Below, piece after piece: positions 1-7,269 of a DNA stretch of 64,000 nt. The stretch's first letter is position 1. Every line of letters starts with the position of its first letter. Below the pieces are notes generated by a model. The model did not search any database. It was not told the origin of the DNA and worked only from the letters and a program-made list of their open reading frames with translations. Origin of the DNA: Rhodobacteraceae bacterium (ex Bugula neritina AB1) (GTDB lineage Bacteria; Pseudomonadota; Alphaproteobacteria; Rhodobacterales; Rhodobacteraceae); the NCBI GenBank assembly GCA_001730095.1, contig MDLF01000051.1, positions 1-64,000 on the forward strand, read 5' to 3'. Both the position numbers and the translations under genes were made by a program.

Positions 1-67
1 CAAGATCCCGCAGCACCGGATAGGCGCTACAACGTGGGGCCGGGACACCGCTTACTTTTAAGTTCAT
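1..67 (-). CDS. 5' end of an unidentified gene (partial)
   Basis: A start codon lies at 67..65 on the minus strand with a strong Shine-Dalgarno (GGAGGG) a few bases upstream. The frame stays open to the window edge and gives 22 residues beginning MNLKVSGVPAPRC. This is too short to assign to a family. The gene runs out of the window, downstream of the terminator of the dehalogenase gene, so it has its own transcription start. Calling it a gene rests only on the good ribosome site and the open frame. Confidence 0.45.
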   Translation of the reverse strand, partial: MNLKVSGVPAPRCSAYPVLRDL

Positions 68-107
68 AATTCCCTCCGCGCAGCTCCCCTCTTGGGTCGA
101 TCTGACA

Positions 108-146
108 AAAGCCGGGCCGCGCAAATTCGCACGGCCCGGCTTTTTT
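108..146 (-). terminator. Rho-independent terminator of the dehalogenase operon
   Basis: A perfect 9-bp GC stem (GCCGGGCCG with CGGCCCGGC) encloses a loop of about 12 bases. On the minus strand it is followed by a T-rich run after the AAAAGCC flank. It lies just past the stop of the minus-strand dehalogenase at 167. The flanking A and T runs would also allow termination from the other direction. Confidence 0.8.
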
Positions 147-166
147 CGTGATAGATACCCGATGGC

Positions 167-1060
167 TCAGCCCAGTTTTGGCAGCCAGTTCACGATAGCC
201 TGCCCGATCTCATCGGGGCTGTCTTCCTGAATGAAATGCGCCCCGGCGACGGTGACTTCGTCCAGATTAGGCCAGCTGCGCACAAAATCACGGGCATATC
301 CTACAAGGAAGGCACCGGGTTCTGCGTTGATGAACAGCTTGGGCAGATCATCCGATTGCTTCAGATATTCGCCATAAGCTTCGATGATCGAGACAGAGGA
401 TTCAGGTGTGCCGCCAATCGGCAGGTTGCGCGGGCCGTCCAGGGTCGGACGGCGGTCTTCACCTGCGTTCAGGAAGGGACGGCGGTATTGCGCATGCTCT
501 TCTTCGGTCAGATCACGCAGGATGGCGGCAGGCAACAGAGTTTCGATGAAGAAGTTGTCTTCCAAGGCCATCTTGTCGCCTGCAGGTGACCGCAGAGTGC
601 CGATCACATCCTGGATACCTTCAGGGAAGTCGCTCATCTGCGGGAAGACAGCCGGGATGCCTTCCATGAAAGCGATACCCTTGATCGCATCGCGATGGGT
701 GTTTGCATAATGGAAGCCCAGCCCGGATCCCCAATCATGCAGGATCAGGGTAACGTTTTTGGTGCAGCCAAGCTCTTCGAGCAGCGGAAACAGATAGTCT
801 GCATGTGTGGGGATCGAATAGGTGCCGTGGCCGGAGTTTTCCAGCTTTTCCGAGTCACCCATTCCAATCAGGTCAGGCGCGATCAACCGGCCTTTTCCTT
901 CCAGATGCGGCATAACATTTCGCCACAAGTAGGACGACGTGGGGACCCCGTGCAGAAACACGATCGGATCGCCTTCACCGACTTCGACATAAGCCATCTT
1001 TTTACCGTTGATGGTTTTGAATTTCTTTTCAGGCAAAGCATTCTTGGGAAATGCAGACAT
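167..1060 (-). CDS. Haloalkane dehalogenase-like alpha/beta hydrolase with altered halide site
   Basis: A 297-residue alpha/beta-hydrolase of the haloalkane dehalogenase family (subfamily II, DhaA/LinB-like by overall pattern). Such enzymes hydrolyse carbon-halogen bonds to alcohols and release halide. Visible catalytic residues are the nucleophile D109 in LHDWG, W110 (first halide-stabilising residue), the acid E133 in AFME and the base H275 in GAHFIQED. The second halide-stabilising residue, normally Asn in HGNPTSS, is V39 here (HGVPTSS, GTC codon). There is no signal peptide, so it is probably cytoplasmic. It lies 80 bp downstream of a second, exported dehalogenase on the same strand, probably in one operon. 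Family membership is clear. With the Asn lost, dehalogenase activity is uncertain, and it could act on another ester or epoxide-like substrate. Confidence 0.85.
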   Translation of the reverse strand: MSAFPKNALPEKKFKTINGKKMAYVEVGEGDPIVFLHGVPTSSYLWRNVMPHLEGKGRLIAPDLIGMGDSEKLENSGHGTYSIPTHADYLFPLLEELGCTKNVTLILHDWGSGLGFHYANTHRDAIKGIAFMEGIPAVFPQMSDFPEGIQDVIGTLRSPAGDKMALEDNFFIETLLPAAILRDLTEEEHAQYRRPFLNAGEDRRPTLDGPRNLPIGGTPESSVSIIEAYGEYLKQSDDLPKLFINAEPGAFLVGYARDFVRSWPNLDEVTVAGAHFIQEDSPDEIGQAIVNWLPKLG

Positions 1061-1111
1061 AGTTCACCTCAGTTTTTGGTAGGTTTTTGGATGGACAAGT
1101 GATGGGTCCGA

Positions 1112-1129
1112 GGCAGAAATGTTTCTGCC
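1112..1129. other. Inverted repeat between the two dehalogenase genes
   Basis: GGCAGAAA and TTTCTGCC form an 8-bp inverted repeat with a 2-base centre, in the 80-bp gap between the two minus-strand dehalogenases. The flanking CCG/CGG bases extend it weakly. There is no T run, so it is more likely an mRNA processing or stability hairpin, or an operator, than a terminator. Confidence 0.4.
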
Positions 1130-1140
1130 CCGGGGAAGTG

Positions 1141-2106
1141 TTAGTTCAGCGTGCCAATGAAAGCAGAAACAGCTGCACCGATGGTGTCAGGATCCTCTTC
1201 CTGCATAAAATGCAGGCCCTTTGCCTCGGCAATGGTTTGGTTCGGCAGGCTGCGGGCAAATGCGCGGACATCGCCGGTAATGAACACGCCGGGATCTGCA
1301 TCAACAAAGAGTTTTGGGACTTCGCTGGTTTCCAACCATTTCGAATAGGCCGCGATACGGTCATGCACATCTGCAGGCGCACCGGCCAATGGGACTTCAC
1401 GGGCCCACATCATGGTGGGCAGGCGATCTTCGCCCGCGTTCAGATACGGGCGGCGGTATTCGTTCATCACTTCCTCAGACAGCTCGGATCCGGTGACGCC
1501 GGGCAGCATCTTCTCGATGAACATGTTTTCTTCCAGCACCAGCTGAACACCCGCATCCGAGCGCACAGCCTTCAATGTCGGATGGAAACCCTCGGGCAGA
1601 TCTTTCCAGTCCAGCGGTTTCACGAAAGTCTCCATGTAAGCGATACCACGCATTGCATCCTGATGGTGATATGCCCAGTCAAACCCGACTGCCCCACCCC
1701 AGTCATGCAGCACAAGTGTCACATCCTCTTTGGCACCAATGGCTTTCATGAACGCATCGAAATAGCGGGCATGGCTGACAAGGCGGTACCGGTCGGTGAC
1801 GCTTTCGGGCAGCTTATCGCTGTCTCCCATGCCCATCTGATCGACCACAATGATACGCCCCTGCCCTTCTACGTGCGGGATGACATTGCGCCACAAATAA
1901 GAGGATGTCGGGTTGCCATGTACAAACACAATAGGCTTGCCAGTGCCCCGTTCTACGTAAGCCATCTTGTGGCCCAAAACGTCGACAAATTTCTTTTCCG
2001 CCTTCCAGGCCTCATCAGCCGCGGCTGGCACAGTAGCACCAAGCAGGCCAATCGATGCGACAGCAGCGGCCGCAGCAAGAAGTGTTCGTCGGGACATTTC
2101 GGGCAT
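1141..2106 (-). CDS. Exported haloalkane dehalogenase (Tat-like signal)
   Basis: A 321-residue haloalkane dehalogenase. Residues 1-32 look like a twin-arginine signal: SRRTLL, an alanine-rich hydrophobic stretch, then a PAAADEA cleavage region. This predicts a folded periplasmic enzyme. The subfamily-II catalytic set is complete: N65 in HGNPTSS, D135 and W136 in LHDWGG, E159 in AYMET and H299 in GLHFMQEE. The start at 2106 has AGGAG six bases upstream; an in-frame ATG at 2097 is the alternative. It reads away from a MarR regulator, with two identical palindromes in the shared promoter region, so that regulator probably controls it. Hydrolytic dehalogenation is secure from the family; the natural substrate cannot be read from the sequence. 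Confidence 0.92.
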   Translation of the reverse strand: MPEMSRRTLLAAAAAVASIGLLGATVPAAADEAWKAEKKFVDVLGHKMAYVERGTGKPIVFVHGNPTSSYLWRNVIPHVEGQGRIIVVDQMGMGDSDKLPESVTDRYRLVSHARYFDAFMKAIGAKEDVTLVLHDWGGAVGFDWAYHHQDAMRGIAYMETFVKPLDWKDLPEGFHPTLKAVRSDAGVQLVLEENMFIEKMLPGVTGSELSEEVMNEYRRPYLNAGEDRLPTMMWAREVPLAGAPADVHDRIAAYSKWLETSEVPKLFVDADPGVFITGDVRAFARSLPNQTIAEAKGLHFMQEEDPDTIGAAVSAFIGTLN

Positions 2107-2129
2107 CTTTTTCTCCTGGTGGAAATATG

Positions 2130-2140
2130 TGACTCAGTCA
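2130..2140. promoter_or_regulatory. Palindromic operator, copy 1 (TGACTCAGTCA)
   Basis: A perfect 11-bp palindrome within a longer shared context (TGTGACT, any base, AGTCATA). It lies 24 bp upstream of the exported dehalogenase start and is repeated 46 bp away beside the MarR gene. MarR proteins bind palindromes of this kind, often in divergent promoters, so this is inferred to be the local regulator's site. Confidence 0.7.
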
Positions 2141-2175
2141 TACAAAGCCACTCCGCCCATGTCCATTGTTTTTTG

Positions 2176-2186
2176 TGACTGAGTCA
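2176..2186. promoter_or_regulatory. Palindromic operator, copy 2 (TGACTGAGTCA)
   Basis: Second copy of the 11-bp palindrome, differing only in the central base and sharing the outer TGTG and ATA context. It ends 15 bp before the MarR start codon, so a bound regulator would block its own transcription or translation start. Centre-to-centre spacing to copy 1 is 46 bp. Confidence 0.7.
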
Positions 2187-2201
2187 TATATAAACACCCC
2201 C

Positions 2202-2717
2202 ATGACAAAAAAAACCTATCTAAACAACTTGCTAGGCGCATTCTCCACGACACTCTCGTCCAGAATTGAGCAAAGTATCGCTGAGGTAGGATTGCGCAGT
2301 CACAACGCTGCAGCCGCACTGGTCTCGATATTGAACCATCCGGACGACAGCATTCTCGTCCTGCAACGCGCCCTTAATCTAACGCACTCAGGTGCGGTCA
2401 GATTGATCGACGGCCTCGCATCCGATGGCCTAGTAGAGCGGCGGCGCAATGAGCAAGATGGCCGATCAGTGGTTCTGCGGCTGACTCCCGAAGGCATGGA
2501 TTGTGCGCGGGCTGTTCTTGCAGCACGAGAAGCCATCACTGAGGAGATTTCAAACCAATTGACTGCGGAACAGGCGCTGGCGCTGTCTTCGACCCTGGAG
2601 GGACTGCTTGCCGCAATGACCCATAGCTATGAAAGCGCCCGCAGGAATTGCCGTTTCTGCCACGAAGGCGTTTGCCGCCCCCGGGGATGCCCGGTCGAAC
2701 AGGCTGTAAAGACATAA
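2202..2717 (+). CDS. MarR-family regulator with C-terminal cysteine cluster
   Basis: A winged-helix MarR-type protein of 171 residues from the ATG at 2202. The DNA-binding core is visible as LNLTHSGAVRLIDGLASDGLVERRR followed by a wing (DGRSVVLRLTPEG). The last 30 residues hold a CRFC-x4-C-x4-C cluster (C-x2-C-x4-C-x4-C) ending CPVE, which may bind a metal or sense redox state; some other MarR proteins carry similar tails. An upstream TTG at 2166 would place the operator inside the coding region, so the ATG is preferred although its Shine-Dalgarno is poor. It is divergent from the exported dehalogenase and likely represses both directions through the paired palindromes. Confidence 0.85.
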   Translation: MTKKTYLNNLLGAFSTTLSSRIEQSIAEVGLRSHNAAAALVSILNHPDDSILVLQRALNLTHSGAVRLIDGLASDGLVERRRNEQDGRSVVLRLTPEGMDCARAVLAAREAITEEISNQLTAEQALALSSTLEGLLAAMTHSYESARRNCRFCHEGVCRPRGCPVEQAVKT

Positions 2718-2760
2718 ATCTTCTCACCGCCCCCAAGCGATGGGAAATCTGGCGGCAGTG

Positions 2761-3774
2761 TTATGCCGCCCAAAGAATATAGGACAGGATCAGCAGCGCC
2801 AGAAAAGCCGTCTCCGCGACGACAAGCAGGATGGCCTGCCCGCCGACGTCCCTGATCTGTCCCAAGGATGTTTTCATCCCAACAGCCGCGATAGCGATCA
2901 AGAGAAAAAACCGCGATATCTCTGTAAACAGAGTGATGACAAAGTCAGGAAGCGGAACAAGCGAGTTTACCAGAGCCAGCGCCAAGAAACCGATAACAAA
3001 GAAGGGCAGAACTGGTGTTTTAGCTTGGCCTTCCTCGCCGGTTTTCTTGTTCCATCTCACAAAAATGGTCAAAAAGACAACAATTGGCGCCAGGCAAGAA
3101 ACCCTGAGCAATTTGACGACAGTGGAAACGTCACCGGTCTCGTCAGACATGGAGTATCCAGCACCAACAACTTGAGCAACGTCATGAATTGTGCCGCCCA
3201 GAAACAAACCGGCCTCGGTTGTATCCATGATCAAAAGCTCTGCAACCATCGGGTAGAAGATCATGGCAAGCGTGCTGAGCAGCGTCACTGAAACAACCGT
3301 AAAAGTCAGGTTCTGGTTCGACTGATCATTTCTGGGAAGAATGGCAGCAATTGCCATGGCCGCCGAGGCGCCGCAGATTGCTACTGAGCCGCCCGTCAAT
3401 ATTCCAAAGTTCAGACCACGGCCGATCAGGCGGGACAACGCGACTCCAAACAAAATTGTCAAAAGCATTCCGGCAACGACAACGGTAACCGACTGCAGCC
3501 CAAGGTCGGACAACAACTGCCAACTTACGCGCAGGCCTAACAGTGCGACACCCATGCGCAGAATGGTTCTTGCGCTGAACTCAATCCCTGGCTTTGCGAC
3601 CGCGTCCTCGTACAAGAAATTCAAAGCAAGACCAAGCAGGAGAGCCATCAGCATTGATGGGGCTCCGTAGTGATCCGACAGGAACATGGCAGACAGCCCC
3701 ACCATCGAGGCGGCAAGAATTCCGCCTCGGTAAGATCCCAGCGATTTCAGCTGGCTTTCAAAGCTCTGGTTCAT
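2761..3774 (-). CDS. YeiH-type putative sulfate exporter (UPF0324)
   Basis: A 337-residue polytopic membrane protein with about ten hydrophobic segments. It carries family landmarks such as GGSVAICGASAAMAIAAILP near residues 128-147 and GGTIHDVAQVVGAG near 195. This family (YeiH/UPF0324) is annotated as putative sulfate exporter; members occur in taurine and other sulfonate catabolic loci, though direct transport evidence is limited. Its ATG overlaps the stop codon of the upstream aldehyde dehydrogenase fragment (ATGA), so the two are translationally coupled. It is the last gene of a run of alcohol dehydrogenase, TRAP transporter and aldehyde dehydrogenase fragment. Anion export fits a pathway that releases an inorganic anion; the substrate is not proven. 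Confidence 0.82.
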   Translation of the reverse strand: MNQSFESQLKSLGSYRGGILAASMVGLSAMFLSDHYGAPSMLMALLLGLALNFLYEDAVAKPGIEFSARTILRMGVALLGLRVSWQLLSDLGLQSVTVVVAGMLLTILFGVALSRLIGRGLNFGILTGGSVAICGASAAMAIAAILPRNDQSNQNLTFTVVSVTLLSTLAMIFYPMVAELLIMDTTEAGLFLGGTIHDVAQVVGAGYSMSDETGDVSTVVKLLRVSCLAPIVVFLTIFVRWNKKTGEEGQAKTPVLPFFVIGFLALALVNSLVPLPDFVITLFTEISRFFLLIAIAAVGMKTSLGQIRDVGGQAILLVVAETAFLALLILSYILWAA

Positions 3775-4019
3775 AGTGTTCTGGAGCCGCCGTCAGCACA
3801 TGCCAAATCAATCATCACCACCGATCTTTTTGTCGAAGATGTCGCGACCCAAGCAGGCCGCGCTGCTGGAGCCGACGCAACGGCCAGGTCGGCGTCCAAT
3901 TTGGAAGCCATGGGAACCTTTCCCGTCACCTGGCCTGTCGCCGGGTTGCAGATGTCGCAGCGGTATCCAGATGTGCCCGACCAAGCCGCCTTGGCGCGCG
4001 TATGAGCACTAGATTTCAT
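3771..4019 (-). pseudogene. N-terminal remnant of an NAD(P)-dependent aldehyde dehydrogenase
   Basis: A short reading frame of 82 codons with a plausible ribosome site (AAGGAAATCCC before the ATG at 4019). Its middle matches the start of aldehyde dehydrogenases: NPATGQVTGKVPMASK, then A-rich helix residues and PAWVATSSTKRS, as in the methylmalonate-semialdehyde or succinate-semialdehyde dehydrogenase N-terminus. Everything after this is missing: no cofactor-binding fold and no catalytic Cys or Glu. The frame ends in an ATGA overlap with the yeiH-like gene. It appears to be a deletion remnant whose translation still feeds the downstream exporter gene. Which aldehyde dehydrogenase it came from cannot be told. 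Confidence 0.7.
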
Positions 4020-4068
4020 TGGGATTTCCTTTTCGGTCGGCTGGCGCGCACATCCAAGGTTTGAACCA

Positions 4069-5430
4069 TCAAGACCCATAGGCAACATGCGGCAACCAGG
4101 TCGCGAGAGCCGGAAACAGGAAGATCAAGGCAACTGCCATCAGCTGAATAATCATGAAGGGGATGATGCCCTTATAGATTGTCAGTGTGTCGACACCTTC
4201 TGGTGCCACCCCTTTCATATAGAACAGCGCAAACCCAACCGGTGGCGTAATAAAGGACGTCTGAAGCGTGACCGCAAAAAGCACGGCAAACCACACCAGA
4301 TTCACATCCATGTCCAGCAAGACAGGGGCAATCAGTGGCAACAGGATCAATGTGATCTCAATCCAGTCCAAAACAAAACCCAGCAGGAAGGCGACAAACA
4401 GGATCACGATGACGACCCCATTGGGCCCGAATGGCAAACTGGTGAGTGCATCTTCGATCAACTCATCTCCGCCAAAGCCCCGAAGCACCAGCGCAAATGC
4501 TGTGGCTCCGACAAAAAGCGCAAAGATATAGGAGGTCGTTTTCATGGTGCCACGCAGCACATCCTGGAAAGCTTCGAGTGAAAGGCGGCGGCGAAACAGG
4601 GCAAGCAGCGTTGCACCCAACGCACCGACCCCAGAGGCTTCTGTTGGGGTCGCAATCCCAAAGAAAATGCTGCCGAGAACTGCGACGATCAACAATGTCG
4701 GAGGAATGGTCGATTTGAGGACATTCAGGATGAGCCCAAGCCTGACCGGTTCAGCATCCTTTGGGGCTGGCGCTACTGATGGGCGCAGCCAAGCATAAAC
4801 CAGGATGAATAAGCCATATAATCCGCCAAGCATCAGACCTGGGAACATGGCGCCCATGAACAGATCCCCGACTGAGATCCGGATCTGGTCAGCCATAAGC
4901 ACCAGCATGATTGACGGTGGAATAAGGATGCCCAGGGTGCCAGTGGCGCAGACAACACCACATGCAAGGGTCGCATCATATTGGTGCTTGAGCATCAAGG
5001 GGATGCCAAGAATGGCAAGCAGAACCACCGCCGCGCCAATGATCCCGGTCGAAGCCGCAAGCAATACGCCAATGATGACCACAGTTATCGCAAGCCCTCC
5101 GCGCACGCGGCCAAAAAGCTTGGACAAGTCAGTCATCAAGTCTTCCGCAATACCGGATTTGTCCATCATGATACCCATGAAAACAAACATCGGCAGAGCA
5201 ACGAGAACCCAATTGTTCATGACCGCATAGATGCGATCCACAATGATCGAGCTATAGCCCCAATCGACACCAAAGAACGTATCCAAATACGTGTCGGACA
5301 GGACAGAAACAGCTGTAAACGCAACGGCAAGACCGCCCATCAGCCAAGCCACCGGGTACCCTGTGAAAATCAGCAGCACGAAGCTGGCGAACAGGGCGAT
5401 TGCCATGTACTGCGCAGGATCGCTGATCAT
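4069..5430 (-). CDS. TRAP transporter large permease (DctM family)
   Basis: A 453-residue 12-plus-helix membrane protein of the DctM type, which forms the sodium-driven transport channel of tripartite ATP-independent periplasmic transporters. Typical stretches are the GIPLMLKHQYDATLACGVVCATGTLGILIPPSI region and FITPPVGFALFYMKGVAP near the C-terminus. The ATG at 5430 is chosen because GGAGG lies about eight bases upstream and because the small permease stops one base before it; the frame is open further upstream but would run into that gene. It belongs with the dctQ and dctP genes immediately upstream. Confidence 0.93.
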   Translation of the reverse strand: MISDPAQYMAIALFASFVLLIFTGYPVAWLMGGLAVAFTAVSVLSDTYLDTFFGVDWGYSSIIVDRIYAVMNNWVLVALPMFVFMGIMMDKSGIAEDLMTDLSKLFGRVRGGLAITVVIIGVLLAASTGIIGAAVVLLAILGIPLMLKHQYDATLACGVVCATGTLGILIPPSIMLVLMADQIRISVGDLFMGAMFPGLMLGGLYGLFILVYAWLRPSVAPAPKDAEPVRLGLILNVLKSTIPPTLLIVAVLGSIFFGIATPTEASGVGALGATLLALFRRRLSLEAFQDVLRGTMKTTSYIFALFVGATAFALVLRGFGGDELIEDALTSLPFGPNGVVIVILFVAFLLGFVLDWIEITLILLPLIAPVLLDMDVNLVWFAVLFAVTLQTSFITPPVGFALFYMKGVAPEGVDTLTIYKGIIPFMIIQLMAVALIFLFPALATWLPHVAYGS

Positions 5431-5431
5431 G

Positions 5432-6028
5432 TCAGGCCTCCTTCGCAGAGTTTGCAGAACCAAACCGTAGCGTTGCCAGCACCCGGAAGAGACGGGCCAG
5501 ACCTACGAAAAGAAGCAGTGTGAAACTGATGAGGAGACATCCCTTGATCAACCAGCGCGCCGGCAGCCCATTTGCAGAAGTGGAGGTTTCATTGGTTTGC
5601 CAGGAGAGTTCGACAAACGGGATTGAATAGACGATGACAAAGCAAACAAAGGGAAGAAACAGCAGGATCAGCCCGAAGAGTTCCAAGATCATCCGAACCC
5701 GCAACGACAACAGATCATGCAGGACATCGACACGCACATGGCCGTCTGAAATGAACGTGTATGACAGTCCAAACAGCCAGGCTGCGGCATAGAGATACCA
5801 TTGCAGTTCCTCCAGTTCGATCATCCCCTGGCTGAAGACATAGCGTAAAACCACATTGGCAATGATCACCACCAGCAGCAGCAGCCATAACCAGCTGAAA
5901 GCCTCGCCGATCACCTCAACCACCTTGTCGATCATGCAACTTATCTTTGTGTCGCGCATGACATCATCGTCATGATGATGCAGATCTACTGCTGCTACGG
6001 TATTGGCCGAACCGTCATCTTGTTGCAT
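5432..6028 (-). CDS. TRAP transporter small permease (DctQ family)
   Basis: A 198-residue protein with four predicted membrane helices starting near residue 45. It includes the family hallmark ELQWYLYAAAWLFGLSYTFISDGHVRVDVL. DctQ proteins pair with the large permease in the inner membrane. The N-terminus is a histidine- and aspartate-rich cytoplasmic stretch (residues 17-22), which is unusual but not diagnostic. It is followed after one base by dctM and preceded by the binding protein and a strong hairpin. Confidence 0.9.
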   Translation of the reverse strand: MQQDDGSANTVAAVDLHHHDDDVMRDTKISCMIDKVVEVIGEAFSWLWLLLLVVIIANVVLRYVFSQGMIELEELQWYLYAAAWLFGLSYTFISDGHVRVDVLHDLLSLRVRMILELFGLILLFLPFVCFVIVYSIPFVELSWQTNETSTSANGLPARWLIKGCLLISFTLLLFVGLARLFRVLATLRFGSANSAKEA

Positions 6029-6060
6029 GTACCCCCCCTGTTATAGTCTGAACCGTTGCT

Positions 6061-6093
6061 GGAAGCCCGGCTTCTACTTTGCGCCGGGCTTCC
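6061..6093 (-). other. Intercistronic stem-loop between dctP and dctQ
   Basis: An 11-bp stem (GGAAGCCCGGC with GCCGGGCTTCC) with an 11-base loop lies between the binding-protein gene and the permease genes. There is no long T run on the minus strand. Such hairpins commonly stabilise the upstream message or partly terminate transcription, so that binding protein is made in excess over permease. Confidence 0.65.
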
Positions 6094-6115
6094 GCTTTCA
6101 AGAAGAACCTAATGT

Positions 6116-7207
6116 TCAGTCGAAATCACGCGGCAGATATCCAAGCTCTTTCCAGATCTGGTAATCAGCGTGGAAGGCTTTCTGCGATTCCCAGACACGG
6201 GCAAAGTTTGCATCCTTGGCCGCTTCTTCCGTCATGACTTCCAGGGTAACACGCTTGAGCTCTTGAATAACCGCATCGGGCAGCTTCGCCGCGGTTACGC
6301 CCTTCTCGGGGAAGCTTTTAATCTGCGCACCCTGCAGAGCTTCGCCAGTGGTGATCGCCCGCATTGTTGCTGCAGTGCAGGCCATTTCAAACAGGGCCTG
6401 GTCAGAGGACGACAGGCTCTTCCATTCATCCAGATTGATCAGAAGATGTGTTGACGTTGACGGCTGGTGCCAACCCGGGAACAGGTTGTACTTGGCGATT
6501 TTGTGAAAGCCGAGAATTTCGTCGATGGCAGGCATTGAGTATTCGGTCGCGTCCAATGTGCCTTTTTCGAGAGCCGCAAAGATTTCGCCGCCCGCCATCA
6601 GTGTCGCCGATGCGCCGATCCGGTTCAGCACCTGCCCTCCCAGACCGGAGAACCGGATTTTGAGGCCTTCAAGATCGCTCAGGTCTTCAATTGGCGTGCG
6701 GAACCATCCTGCGGTTTCCGGTCCAATTGTGCTGCACAGCAACGGGTGAACATTGACGTCGTGATAGATCTCTTCCGCAAGGTCAGACCCCTCGCCTTCG
6801 AACCACCATGCTGCATATTCCCAAGGCTCCATGCCAAACGGCACAGCCGAGAACAACACAGCCGACGGAATACGCCCCTGATCATACGCCAGGTAATTGT
6901 AGGCCGCAGGCAGATTGCCGTTGCTGATCGAAGGCGTGATCTCCAGCGGAGGCACGATCTTACCAGGCTCAAAGACCTTGAGTTTGATCCGCCCGTCAGT
7001 CGCTGCGTTCAGCGTCTCAGCCACACGTGCAATCGGATCGCCCAAGGCCGGCCAGCCCGTGTTAAACGTCGCTTGCACTTTCCAGCGCACTTTTTCCTGC
7101 GCGTCTGCAGCTGTTGCGGCAGCACCTCCGATGCACAGGGCCGAGAGTGCAGCAACGCCCAAAGTTCGACGTCCAATGGCAAAAGCTGCCTTTGTAAACT
7201 TGGTCAT
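6116..7207 (-). CDS. TRAP transporter substrate-binding protein (DctP/TakP-like)
   Basis: A 363-residue periplasmic binding protein with an N-terminal export signal ending AATAADAQEK near residue 37. The mature part has the TRAP receptor pattern, including LKIRFSGLGGQVL with the conserved arginine that binds a substrate carboxylate, and ATEYSMPAIDEILGFHKIAKYNLFPGW. The latter resembles the TakP/FcbT1 branch (COG4663 type), whose known members bind keto acids or other organic acids. A carboxylate or similar anion is likely; the exact ligand is not readable. The gene lies 62 bp downstream of the iron-type alcohol dehydrogenase and upstream of dctQM in the same operon. Confidence 0.9.
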   Translation of the reverse strand: MTKFTKAAFAIGRRTLGVAALSALCIGGAAATAADAQEKVRWKVQATFNTGWPALGDPIARVAETLNAATDGRIKLKVFEPGKIVPPLEITPSISNGNLPAAYNYLAYDQGRIPSAVLFSAVPFGMEPWEYAAWWFEGEGSDLAEEIYHDVNVHPLLCSTIGPETAGWFRTPIEDLSDLEGLKIRFSGLGGQVLNRIGASATLMAGGEIFAALEKGTLDATEYSMPAIDEILGFHKIAKYNLFPGWHQPSTSTHLLINLDEWKSLSSSDQALFEMACTAATMRAITTGEALQGAQIKSFPEKGVTAAKLPDAVIQELKRVTLEVMTEEAAKDANFARVWESQKAFHADYQIWKELGYLPRDFD

Positions 7208-7269
7208 GATTTTTTCTCCTCTGTTGTGTTTCGTTTTCTTTTATGGCCCCGGAAAAAACGGCAGTGCTG

